From Mactra quadrangularis (lineage: Eukaryota; Mollusca; Bivalvia; Venerida; Mactridae), in contig CM046304.1 in NCBI GenBank assembly GCA_025267735.1, positions 4,216,001-4,280,000 of the forward strand: a stretch of 64,000 nucleotides of DNA, written 5' to 3'. The notes below the pieces were generated by a model. The model ran no database searches. It was not told the DNA's origin and saw only the letters and a list, made by a program, of their open reading frames with translations. How positions within the stretch are numbered: position 1 is the first letter of the stretch; each line of letters begins with the position of its first letter. The position numbers and the translations under genes were made by a program. This document shows, one piece after another, positions 48,490-59,250 of this stretch.

Positions 48490-49260
48490 CTAATTTGCTA
48501 CCATCTAAAAACGGTAAGAGTAAAGGTAAGTTATACAAGTAGCAACCCCAGACCAAATCTTATTTTTGTCAGATAGTATTGTAAATTATATCATTAAAAG
48601 TTCTTAAAGAGAGTTTTATGGAACAGTTCGAATTGTTAGTATGTCTTTCCTAGAACTAAAGTTATGCTATTTTAAGGCATCAAAAATATGCCTCAATTTT
48701 GGAATTTTCCTATTACGTGACAGTAAGCCAAAATGCTTATCACGGAACTCTTTGAAGAAAATCTTTAGGTAAAAATGCACTATCCTTGATTATTCCATGA
48801 ATTTTCGTTAAATTTATTATGCTTACCCCGGTATGTAATTTTTCATGCAGAATCCATTCCTTCCATTTAAATTTGATAGGCTGAATTATTTATAAAGATA
48901 TTAATCTAAATTTTTGGCATTTTTTTAAATTTCATTTTTTGTTGGAGTTGCAAACATGAAAATCTATGATATTTTCTTTTGTCAAGGTGACATAACACAC
49001 ATTGACATATCACAAATGCATTCAATAAAATTTTAAATCTAGAATCATAAGGCAATAATATATGTCAAGTTTAACGATAATGATAATATCGGAAGAAGTA
49101 GGAATGTAAGAAGAGTCACTTGTCTATAAATAGCTGACATGTTACCAGTTTGGTACAAGAAGGAGTTGTACTGTAGCGTAATAATAAGAGATAATTTCAA
49201 GAAATTTCAGTGTTGCTTTTCTCGAGACAGATTTCAAGCCATCTGTAACACAGCCAATAA
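48490..49260. other. Intergenic DNA
   Basis: No gene or clear repeat boundary recognised. Confidence 0.4.
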
Positions 49261-49346
49261 ACTCTCACTGAGACTTGAACTCAGATTTCCTCATAAAAAA
49301 GAGGCATGCCTCTTGGTTGAGATGTTTTGCATTAAACTATGAGAGT
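49261..49346 (-). repeat. tRNA-like cloverleaf (SINE head or tRNA pseudogene)
   Basis: On the minus strand a perfect 7-bp acceptor stem (ACTCTCA with TGAGAGT), a GTTT/AAAC D-arm, a perfect CTGAG-TTCAAGT-CTCAG T-arm with 7-nt loop, and a CCTC/GAGG variable-arm-like hairpin. The anticodon arm does not form five pairs with a seven-base loop, so I do not call a functional tRNA. Confidence 0.5.
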
Positions 49347-49349
49347 GTA

Positions 49350-50102
49350 AATTAGCTGGTCTTTGAATTTGCAAGAAAATCTTTGCTTTCACATAATTAG
49401 ATACGATACATTCACCGAACACATGGATACTGCAATGCATGTATAAATCATAAGCAGATCGTCTTATTTCCGGACTCACTAAAATGTGCATAGTTTCTAA
49501 ATAATTTTTAAGAAAAAGTTAAAACCTAAATGTTTGTTAACAACTATGATCTCTATGAATTGATCACAAATTCTTAGCTTTCGTTTCATTTTTCTCAAAA
49601 TTTCTTTCAGCCAATTACATTATTTATAATTAATAATTATGCATATGAGTGTGAAACGCTTTGAACATGTATAAATATTTTCAATATGAAAGGAGTGTAA
49701 TACAAATAGCACTTTTAATAATCACACCTAAATCACCAAGGTTTGATTCCAATATATCACAAATTCATTCAGTGTTGCATTCAACATTACTGCTTTTCTA
49801 TAGCAGTGATCTCTTAATACTAATTCAAAAAACCAGTCACAGGACGAATATGACCGAGGACGAATAGTCAGAACTGATTACGGGATTCTAGGACAGAGAA
49901 AATTCATTAAATCAAGAGAAACAATATTAACACTGAATCAGTTAATTGATGACTAAATAGTTTAAACCTGAGGGTAAATTAAACAGTAGACAGTATTCAT
50001 AATGCAGACTGCAAATCAAAATGAACATGATGTCTGACCTTGTTCCAGAATCAATAATTCAACGGTAAAAACCTTACAAATCTCAAGAATACTCGCTCAT
50101 AA
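49350..50102. other. Intergenic DNA
   Basis: No gene or repeat boundary recognised. Confidence 0.4.
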
Positions 50103-50113
50103 AATGAAAAACA

Positions 50114-50403
50114 CAGGCCCATAGGAACAGGGGGGGGGGGGGGGCTATGGGGGGCTTAGCCCCCCTATATTTTCAGCAGTTATAGTGATTGAGGATCTTT
50201 ATTTAATCTGTCACACTAAATGTGTGCTTTTTCGGCAAAATCAACTTTGCAAACACTTTTTATGGAACAAGATGCTAAAATGCAGTGTAAAACTGAACTT
50301 AAACATAAGTACTGTAACATTAGGAAACGTTTTCTTTTTCTTAAAATAAATCTCAACAAATTAGCCCCCCACCCCCAATCTGAAAATGCTTCCTACGTGC
50401 CTG
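50114..50403. mobile_element. MITE with 15-bp inverted repeats and 11-bp flanking duplication
   Basis: The left end CAGGCCCATAGGAAC and the complement of the right end, CAGGCACGTAGGAAG, match except for three positions. AATGAAAAACA flanks both sides exactly (50103-50113 and 50404-50414). Long G and C runs lie just inside the ends. It is non-coding. An 11-bp duplication is longer than hAT's 8, so a MULE-like affiliation is possible. Confidence 0.8.
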
Positions 50404-50594
50404 AATGAAAAACATGACGAGTGATCTTTTTTTGAAACTATTTTTGAAGCATACACTATGATACAGCACAACAGGATAGGTCCATGATGATAAATATGGC
50501 TAACTACAGACACAATCTCTATGTAAACAATAGCTTGTCAATTTCTTTTTGCCACCGATTTTAAACCAGTGCGCGGTCTAGATATTATTCTACG

Positions 50595-52060
50595 TCATTG
50601 ATATATACTACTTGATATGTACGTTAAAGCGAGATCTATTGCTTTTATTTCGGCAGTAAATATAGATGCCTTGTCAGGTAGTCGCATTCTTGCAACAAAA
50701 GAATTTCCGTATGCGGCGCACCCAACTTTGTTTCCATCTTTGGAACCGTCGGTAAATAAATGAATACAACCTTTGTATTTTTCCAAGACATTTACGAATT
50801 CAGATGTAAAGGCGTCAGGGATAGTAATAGATTCACTAAAAGTTTATAAGTCAATATTAACGTCTGGAATGTTGTAGGTCTACGGAGGGATATTTTTATC
50901 TAAGTTCTGTATCACTGACGAAGTGTTTATATTGAGCATTTCTAAGTCGTTTTTAACGCGCAGACCACATGGTTGGATTTCATTCGGTTCATTTTCGAAT
51001 TTACTGGTGTAATTAGGTTTAAAAATAACATTTCGCGCCGGGCTTCTTTTGTTAGAAGATAAACGAGTTGTGTATTGTAATGAAAGATTTTGTCGACGTA
51101 ATTTTAGTGATGGCTCGTTAGCTTCAACATAAAGACTTTCAATATGTGAATTTTAAATGCACCAAGAGCAACACGTAAGCCCTGGTTATCAAGCATCGTA
51201 TCAAGCATTAGTAAATACGATTTACGAGCTGATCCGTACACTATTGCCCGTAATCTAGTTTTGAACGAACAAAACTTCTGTATAATTTAAGTAATGTTTG
51301 GGTATCAGATCCCCAATCAGTATGTGAAAGTACTTTAAGTAGATTCAAAGCTTTAATACATTTTGTTTTAAGCGACTTTAAGTGTGATATAAAAATAGTT
51401 TTTTTATCAAATGTAACGCCTAAAAGCTTCATTTACTACAGGGATTTTAGAGCCAGAAATGTAAAGTTTGGGATCATAATGATGTTTTCTTAATCGACAA
51501 AATGTACACATTGTGTACTGTTTTGACTTGGAAAATTTAAAACCATTTTCTGTTGCTCACTATTGAATTTTATCCAAGTTCTGTTGTAATTGACATTCGA
51601 TGCTTCGAATATTTTTAGATCGATAGCAGATTAAAAAATCATCAACATATAATGAGCAATCTGTACCAGGATTTATAACCTTAACTATATTATTAATTTT
51701 AAGCCCAGAGAGTAACAGATAAAATACTGCCTTGCGGCACGCCTTGTTCTTGTTCGTGGCTCTCTGATAACGTTGATCCTAATTTAACTTGAAAATTTCT
51801 GTCTGACAATCTGGTAATCTGCCGTTTATAAAGACCGGCATCTTTTAAATCCGTGAGAATACCATATTTCCATGTTGTATCGTAAGCTTTCTCAAGATCG
51901 AAGAAAATTGAAACTACGTGTTGTTTATTGACAAAACGGCTATGCCAAGATAAATGGGACCTTTTGATTTCGCCAATGCTACATTGAACTATTCTGAAAA
52001 GTTTAGTTTGAATTAAATGAAGAGTAATTTTTTCCAAGACATTATCTTGAGAGCTTTCTG
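50595..52060 (-). pseudogene. I-group LINE remnant: reverse transcriptase plus RNase H
   Basis: On the minus strand from about 52060: FFDLEKAYDTTWKYGIL (first catalytic Asp) and QGVPQGSILSVTLWA in one frame (52037-51699), a decayed stretch, then MKLLGVTFDKK and SHTDWGSDTQTLLKLYRSF (51432-51241), and finally LFTDGSKDGNKVGCAAYG with FTAEIKAIDLAL (50786-50595). The last is an RNase H domain with its Asp and Glu. Reverse transcriptase followed by RNase H is typical of I/Nimb-type LINEs, a different clade from the LINE at 3346-6740. Many stops make it dead. Confidence 0.8.
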
Positions 52061-52514
52061 ATGATGTATAGTTTTATGTATGTTCTATTACCATTTTTTG
52101 AATTATTTAGGATTGTATTCCCTAAAAACTCTGTTTTTACACTGTTTTTGAGTCTCACTGAGGTTTTGTTCTTTTTTCATCAGTTGTTTTGAAAAGTTTT
52201 TGTGTGTTACAGTTATTTTTATGTGTTTTCCATCTCTGACTGACATACAGGTATACGGTAATTTTTACGAAATTTATTTATAATCAATATTTAAGAAAAT
52301 ATTCATGAAATAGTAAACATGTACCCTTGTAACGCAAATAAGAGTTTTACGTTACCATCTTTGATAGACTTTAAAACAATGTTACTGCTTTATTTCACTT
52401 GTATCACCTTTTTACTATTACAATTTATAGTTATTTTTATTTAACGCAAATGAAGTTTTTTAGAACATAGCATTTTCGTTTTGGAAAATAACTACTGAAG
52501 ATTGTAAATTTTAT

Positions 52515-53753
52515 GTAGAGTCCGTAGCCCCTGTTATAAACTGTGTGCTGACTTAATATAAAGAAACATAGCTGCTGTTTTATTACGTTTTCTGTTTTTG
52601 GTTGTGCCACATAGGTAATGCAGGAAAGGAATTAAATCAGAAAGAACAAGAAAAATCTAAAGACAAATAATTGCTGTCCGTAGCCCTGTAGAGTCCGTAG
52701 CCCCTAATATATTTATATGTTTTTCACACAGAAAAATTATAAAACTTTTCTAATTTTCTTAGTTTCGCACTTGTGCAGACTAGCTATGCATCTAAATACT
52801 GTATGTCTTGACAATCTTCATTCTGGCGAAAATAATGTTAAATTTGACGTGATGTATGAATTTTCTGATAGATTTCTTTAATGGTCAAACTGATACATTA
52901 GACATTACAGAAGATACTTAAATATATATTTGTAGTGTTTGTAAGCTGAAGTTTATTGTTTTATAATGGATAATTACACTTAAAACCAAACAAACAGCTT
53001 TAAATATGTGATAGAAAAAGATACTGGTGTGGTGTAGAGTCTGTAGCCCCATGTGAATTTTCACATAATTCATTCTTTTGTATTTTTTACTCCCAAACTT
53101 ATACATGTATATGTATAGAGATAAGTTATTTGATAGATTTTTTGTTGCAATATACATAGAAACAGGTTGAAAATTCAGGACTTTGTTTTGTTTTGACATT
53201 TTATGTTACTAAGAAACATAAATTTTTCATGTTTTCTCAAGTAAAGTATCGGAATTGTTTGTTCCTATTATTGCTCATTTTTTCAAAAGTCAGAAAATTA
53301 ATACTGTATCAAAAGAATATTATTCCACCGGTCAATTTACATTAAACTACTTTTTTCAATCTACTAAATACAATCAAGTCAGTATGTAAAGTCCGTAGCC
53401 CCTGATATCCATTTTATGATTTTCTTTATTGGGTCAAGAAACATATGATTATTCATATCGAACTTGTTCTAAATGTGCTTTCTACATCTTCGAATACTTT
53501 CAAATATAAAAAAATCAGTTTTGTTTCTTTTTTTCTCATTTATATGTAAAGTGAAACTTTACATTCCCTGTGTATTTTGGGTATTTGCGCTTTTGACTCT
53601 TGTAAATGTTGCAAACAATGAGTCAGTGTAGATTCACTTCCAAATTGATAAATACATAAATATCAAACTTATTTATAAATCATTAATAAGAAATATACAT
53701 CTTTCTAATATTTTTAGTGGTGATATGAATTACCGTGTAGAGCCCGTAGCCCT
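52515..53753 (+). repeat. Array of GTAGAGTCCGTAGCCCC boxes with ~174-bp period
   Basis: Boxes at 52515, 52688, 53034, 53386 and 53737, with 173, 346, 352 and 351 bp between starts: one or two periods of ~174 bp. A half box (GTCCGTAGCCC) is at 52676. The spacers are AT-rich and only partly alike (for example AAGAAACATA and ATTATTCATATC-AACTTG). The array sits between two LINE fragments, as if it had expanded within or been inserted into the LINE. It is non-coding. Confidence 0.65.
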
Positions 53754-53805
53754 GGTTTCCAATTATACAATTTTCTTTTTAGGGTCAGCAAAACCATATT
53801 ATTCA

Positions 53806-53960
53806 TATCAAACTTGGCTTAGCCGAAAAGCCTCTCTTATAAATGTTTCAAGACGCACTAAATGATCATTTGTACTTCGTTGTTCCCGAAAACCAGATTG
53901 AAAATTAGTTATAATACCGTTTGATTCTAAAAACCAGATAAGTCGTTTATTAACTGTAAA
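53806..53960 (-). pseudogene. LINE reverse transcriptase fragment
   Basis: The minus strand reads RLIWFLESNGIITNFQSGFR then STNDHLVRLETFIREAF, the reverse-transcriptase block that precedes the FFDLEKAYDTT block found at 52037. It may be the upstream part of the LINE at 50595-52060, separated by the box array, or a second copy. Confidence 0.7.
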
Positions 53961-54014
53961 TGTGCTTTATTTGTATGAATTGGTCTACCATATCATGTCA
54001 TTGTTTTAATGCAA

Positions 54015-54680
54015 GGGAGATAAATCTGTCGACTCTTTTTCTGTAATTTAGTGGCGTTAGACCGTAAATCTGAATAATTAGGTGCTTTTGACTCGAGTAC
54101 TGGTATAGGTTACATACCACTAAATGCTAACCGGAAGTGAGCATTTACCGGAAATAGAAAGTGTGACATGGTGCTTATTTATTTTTTGAGAGTGCATGGA
54201 TACCTCATTTGTGGTGCTTTTTAATATTGAAGAGCATGTATGTTTTTGACAATGCTTTTCCTATGAAAGTATGCAAAAATTCAATGGATCTGGTTTGTTT
54301 AGTCGCGAAAACTGGTTAAAAGGGGAGATGACTCTGTACGGCTGGTGAAGAGTTAAAAACCAGGACATTTTCAGGGTAGGAACTTTCAATCGAAATTTAT
54401 TTTCTTATAAGTAACGTAACTTTTTTCTAATACTGATCATTTTGTGGGGAATAGATAGATCTTTCAACCTATATATGGTTTGGGATATCTCATACCCCTG
54501 GGTCATAGTGTAATTTGTCATTGAAAATGAGACTTTTATATACAACAAAGAAGGATTTTATTTAGTGGTATGTAACCTATATCAAGCGTTTGACTGTATT
54601 TCTGTAATTTAGTGTCGTTAAACCATAAATCTGTATCATTAGATGCTTTTGACTTGAATATTGGGATATCAAGCGTTTAA
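54015..54680 (+). repeat. 88-bp tandem units split by a TA-flanked MITE
   Basis: A unit with TTCTGTAATTTAGTGGCG and TTTTGACTCGAGTACTGG (about 54028-54104) recurs at 54590-54670. The right copy is flanked by ATATCAAGCGTTT at 54580 and 54668 (88-bp period). The MITE lies between the copies. Confidence 0.65.
54107..54579. mobile_element. ~475-bp MITE with perfect 20-bp inverted repeats
   Basis: The left end AGGTTACATACCACTAAAT has an exact complement at the right end (to 54579), with TA at the borders, fitting Tc1/mariner-type MITEs. No coding content. Confidence 0.8.
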
Positions 54681-56804
54681 ATGACAGAGGAACGAGGGAG
54701 CCCGCGTAAAATGCACGCCTTTCGGCGAAAGAAACAAAACGATTTTTTTATCATTTTAAAGGACCTTGGTTAGAAGAACCAGGTATTTATTGTTTGCATT
54801 TTTGTATTAGCTTATTGGTAAATGCCTCATGATTATAAATTTTAAGTATTTCCGTTCTATTTAAGACTTAATCTTGGTACAGTTGTTGTTGTTCTTTTAA
54901 CGTTCAATAAAATGAGGCCTTTTGGAACGTATTTTCCTTTGTAATTGTTCAACGACTTAACAACGTAACATTTTATTCTTCTATGCATTAAGGACTGTGT
55001 AATTTACGAATGTCCTTCATGACTTTAAAATAGGTGCGGTTGCAATAATTGAAATTTACAAATAATTTTCATAAATTTCAGTTCTCATTTTAATCCTAAT
55101 GAAATAAATAAGTAAGTTTAATAGAAAAATACCAAAAAAGTGGTTTAGTAATATTTATTTTTTCTGAAAAAAGTGAGTTTAAACATGTAAACTTTTGTGC
55201 AAGTTTACATGAAGTACAGTGAAAACAGTTAAAATAAAATCTTCCAATCAGATTGTGTACACCCCGTACAGATGCACTAAGAGTTAAAAATACAAATTAA
55301 TTTATACATTGTCTGAGATCAGTATAATAAAATATCTCTATATACTAAAATTCATAAATTTCAACATGTCCAAAATACAACTTTACGCAAAAGAAGTAGT
55401 ACAAATAAAAAGTACAGTGTCCAATAATGGACACAGGTAATGAAAGGTACACACTTAAAATAGGTATAATTCACTAATGTCATTATTGAACGGCCTGTTA
55501 GCGGAAAACGTTTCATGCAAAAAGCAAACGGTTTAAGTATATAGTACGCGAGTATGAAACAACCTGAAACAAAATAGTACCAGTATATAGTGCAAATTAG
55601 TAAATGCCATTACAACGAAGTCGGCGGTAATACTCCCGTTGATTTAGATCAATAAATTTACACACAAAAACAAGTAAACAAGAAAACAATTCCTCCTCTC
55701 CGAATTATTCTTATAAACCAGAAAACAGTGATGCCCTATTGTCATTTTGATTACTTTTTGGTTTAGTGAAACCCGATTCAGTTCAGTGATTCTTCCGAGG
55801 TCACTGGACCGAATGTCGTGTAATGTCAAAACACTTCAGAATGTCTGGTATACACGCAAACAAACTCACAATTCAATGTAAGTGAAGCATGTAATTATTA
55901 TAATAAAGGTATAGCGCATAAAGTTTAACCCTGGTCTAACCTTATCCAAGAATATTCATTACATCGAAGGTCAGGCTCTGGTTAATATTGTCAACCTATA
56001 CCATCACTTGATATCAAATTAATTAGGTCAATATCTGGAACTCAAATTTTATGGGTTTTCTGTGTTGTTTCTAAGTAAGAATAAGCAACCAATTCTTGAA
56101 CCGTTTTGTGAATGTTTTCTGCACTATTAATACGTACAGAGACCAATCTGTCAAGTTTAGTTCTGGATATGGAATAGTTAGTGAATACGCAATTCATTGA
56201 CATCTTCAAATAGTATTCTAAAGTAAGAAAATTTCTACACTGTGGAGTGAATATGTATTCACTGTAGAAATAAATGACCATCAATCATAGTGTTTGTGGG
56301 ATCTTTCAGTACTTGAACTTGGTAGGTTTTCCATCTGGTAGAAACAAACTTACAATGTATAAGTAATTAAAGACTTGTTAACTATGATGTACAAAGTGCA
56401 ATCTACTTGGGCATTTGTTTTAAAGGTTACATATTAGTGCTACAGTGTATTGAATTCACAGTAGACTACTATATTGTGCAATACAAGTCTGGTCACCAGT
56501 TGCTTGAAAATTACAATAATTCTACTCATTCTGTGAATGTAACCAATACACTTCTGGGTTCAGATTTCATAACGTTCAGCAAATATCAGGGGACAATTGG
56601 GATTTAGATGGAAATAAAAGCATGCAAATCATCAAGATTTATCGTTAACCATTTAATGAAACAATGGAAAATGGACAAAATATAGAACACATGTAGCATG
56701 AGAAAAAATGCATGTTATTGTATACATAAAAGCAAACATAAATATTTAATGCACATCACTTGATATGACAATATTTACATTGAAAGACTAAGGACAAGAA
56801 TAAT
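54681..56804. other. AT-rich intergenic DNA
   Basis: No gene recognised over ~2.1 kb. The 80-residue minus-strand frame at 56042-56284 and the plus-strand frame at 56407 have no family features. Confidence 0.45.
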
Positions 56805-58264
56805 CAGGGTTGCCAGCATCATATTTAAATAAAATTCCCTGAATTTTCACTGACTTTTCCCTGACCAAACTTAGTTTTTCACTGACCAAAATTACTAAAC
56901 TTAATCGGCCTCCACCTTCCCTACAGCTGTCCAGTTCACCCATAAGTACGTTTGTTTGGTTTTTCTTTTATTCTTTTAACAGTATGGTATTAATTTTTAC
57001 AACAAAAGTATGCTTTCAGGGCACCAGACAGGTACCCATACACTCAGGAAGGGTAATTTTGCATTGCTTAAAGACAGCATTGGGAATTTTCAGTCAACTC
57101 GTAGTCTCATAAATTTGTACTGTTTTGACTTGCCAGTCACATTCACTCTAAACTAAATGATTTGAATAGCTAAAGTATAGATTGTGACTGTTGAATGACA
57201 AATAATAAAACTACCTTAAGTTGTTCTTAAACTTCCTATTCTCCTGGTACCCAAAAATGTTTATGAACAAGTCATATTTACAAACATTGTTTCAGGAGTC
57301 ATTTTCATTTTTTTTAATTGAAGGGGATCTGAGCCAGGGGGGGAATACATATATGATTTTGAGAGGGGAATGGTTCCCATATTATTCCCAAAAATTTACT
57401 AAACTAGTGCCCTGGCTTTTAAAATAGATCTACGCAGTTTGGTAATTTTTATGCGAGTTGAAAAAAATGAAACTATGCATAATAAGCATGCACATCTTAA
57501 CGATTATACTAATAATTCTATCATTATTAAAGAACAATGTATATTTAGCTACAAATGAGGAATCAAAGTATCACAAAACATATAAATTTGGCTTGTCAAA
57601 TTAAACAGTCTAAACTGAAGGTTAAGTATATTTTATGGAATGGTAGACTAGTTTATTAAATGCCTAGTAAAAGAAATATAACATAGACTGTAGAAGCACC
57701 CAACTACATATCTATTTTACACAAGTAAAACCAACTGCTTGGTCAGGAGACTCGAACATTTTTCTACGACTTGTAAAAAGAAACAAAAATGACACACAAA
57801 AGAATCTCAAAAACTTAAAATTCAAAGGTAACTTGACCCCATAACAAGTCCATAGTCATGCTAAAATTAACTATTACATCTGTAAGTGAAGCTCATTATC
57901 AGGTGTGAACAAATACAAGTCCCTACAAGTTAGTAAATAAGGTTAATAAGCTCAGGGGGCAAGGATTGCAAAGCCTTTCTGCCACAAGTATTTAAGTAAT
58001 TATATTAGTGTTTGTTATAAGACATAAATGTAGAAATAAAAACTCAAAAAAGTAGTTGTTAAAGCAATTTCATATACATGTACAATGAGACTGCCATAAC
58101 CTTAGAAAATATAAGAAAGTCTCCATTGAAATTATTTTTCCCTGACTTTTCACTGACTTCAGGAATTTAATTTTTCACTGACCAATTTTCAAAATTCCTG
58201 ACAATTTCCTGACCTTGAAAAAATATCAGATTTCCCTGACTTTTCAAGTCTGCTGGCAACCCTG
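56805..58264. mobile_element. hAT-like non-autonomous element, exact 14-bp inverted repeats
   Basis: It starts CAGGGTTGCCAGCA and ends with the exact complement. Subterminal repeats of TCCCTGACTTTTCACTGAC-type sequence occur in both arms (56840-56900 and 58135-58250). AATAAT flanks both sides immediately. CAGGGTTGCCA ends are typical of hAT elements. The 1.46-kb interior has no transposase frame. Confidence 0.8.
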
Positions 58265-58340
58265 AATAATTATCAGTTACACTTTTGCAATCCAAAAAAT
58301 TAAACCAGATGAAATCTATTTAAATGAAAATGTTAAATGT

Positions 58341-58346
58341 TTTATT
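58341..58346 (-). terminator. Poly(A) signal AATAAA for the small candidate gene
   Basis: AATAAA on the minus strand, 84 nt past the proposed stop codon at 58430-58432. Confidence 0.45.
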
Positions 58347-58429
58347 TACACATTGGTCAAGACACAATAACTGGATTTATAACTACTAAGAAAATCAATG
58401 CTCATCACTTTCCTGAAGATATTGAATTA

Positions 58430-59238
58430 TTATTTAAAAAAAATATGCTTCTTTCGTAAACCAGCTTTCTGACTTTTCTCTGAGGTAATCATATTTCCTA
58501 AAATATAAATTAAAATTATGAACATTACAACACTTCCAATATATCACCTTCATTGCCATCGGTTATGTACAAATCTTTGATAAATACATAACATCATACA
58601 TGAAGTCTCTGTGTACATATTGAGGGATGACCGCAAGACTGTAGTAAGTATATTGCCTAAAAGAGCGAGTTACTGCAGTCTTGCAGGCAACCCTAAATAC
58701 GCTAATTATAAATTATGTCCCAGTTCTTAAGATCACCAACTTAAAATATTAGTAAGCTTTCACTGATAGAGGGTCATTAGTTTAAGTCACATTCTGAAAA
58801 TTATACAGCTGGCTGTGCAATATGGTCTACCGTCTAGTGCTGCTAAATAATATTACAGCACCTGTCTGACCCTAATCACTTTGACTGATGAAAAGGAACA
58901 TAGCATGTGTTAAAAACAAGCTCTTGTACATGGATCCATTCATTTATGTACCAAGGTGTTCATATTATATATTGTAAGTAATAAGTTAAGTCAGTAGAGC
59001 ATGTGAATTGCAAGTAGTAGCTTAGGGGTTGGGCCCAGCACTGGATCTGTAGCTTTTCTTCATTTAAAATAAAATGACAGTATTACTTACTGTATTGTAT
59101 CCAGACATTTTTCTCGTAGGTTGTCAAACTATTATCCAATACATAGAATAATTTTTCTTTTAAATCGTCAAGTTCAGGTATTATCTCAGTAACCAGAGAC
59201 CAATGCTTGAAAAGGGTTTTGAAATTAATCAAATACAT
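58430..59238 (-). CDS. Candidate two-exon small protein, family not recognised
   Basis: A splice model on the minus strand joins 59238-59091 to 58497-58430 with a GTAAGT donor and a TTTTATATTTTAG acceptor, in phase, giving 71 residues plus TAA. The first exon reads FKHWSLVTEIIPELDDLKEK then LTTYEKNVWIQY; the second adds NMITSEKSQKAGLRKKHIF and a Lys-rich end. The product is small, helical-looking, acidic in the middle and basic at the end. A consensus AATAAA follows. An acceptor-like CTACAG upstream (59251-59256) means the ATG may be internal and further exons may exist upstream. I do not recognise the family. The model rests only on splice signals, phase and poly(A) position. Confidence 0.4.
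58623..58694. other. Strong 72-nt hairpin in the candidate gene intron
   Basis: GCAAGACTGTAGTAA (58633-58647) pairs with TTACTGCAGTCTTGC (58670-58684) with one G-U or mismatch, and the flanks AGGG-TGACC and GG-AACCCT extend the stem. The loop is 22 nt. It could be a precursor-miRNA-like hairpin or a tiny foldback MITE. Confidence 0.6.
58979..59065 (+). mobile_element. Possible degraded tRNA-derived SINE head
   Basis: AAGTTAAGTCAGTAGAGCA resembles an A-box/D-arm and GGGTTGGGCCCAGCACTGG a decayed B-box region. No tail or duplication was identified. Confidence 0.35.
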
Positions 59239-59250
59239 TCACTATTAATA

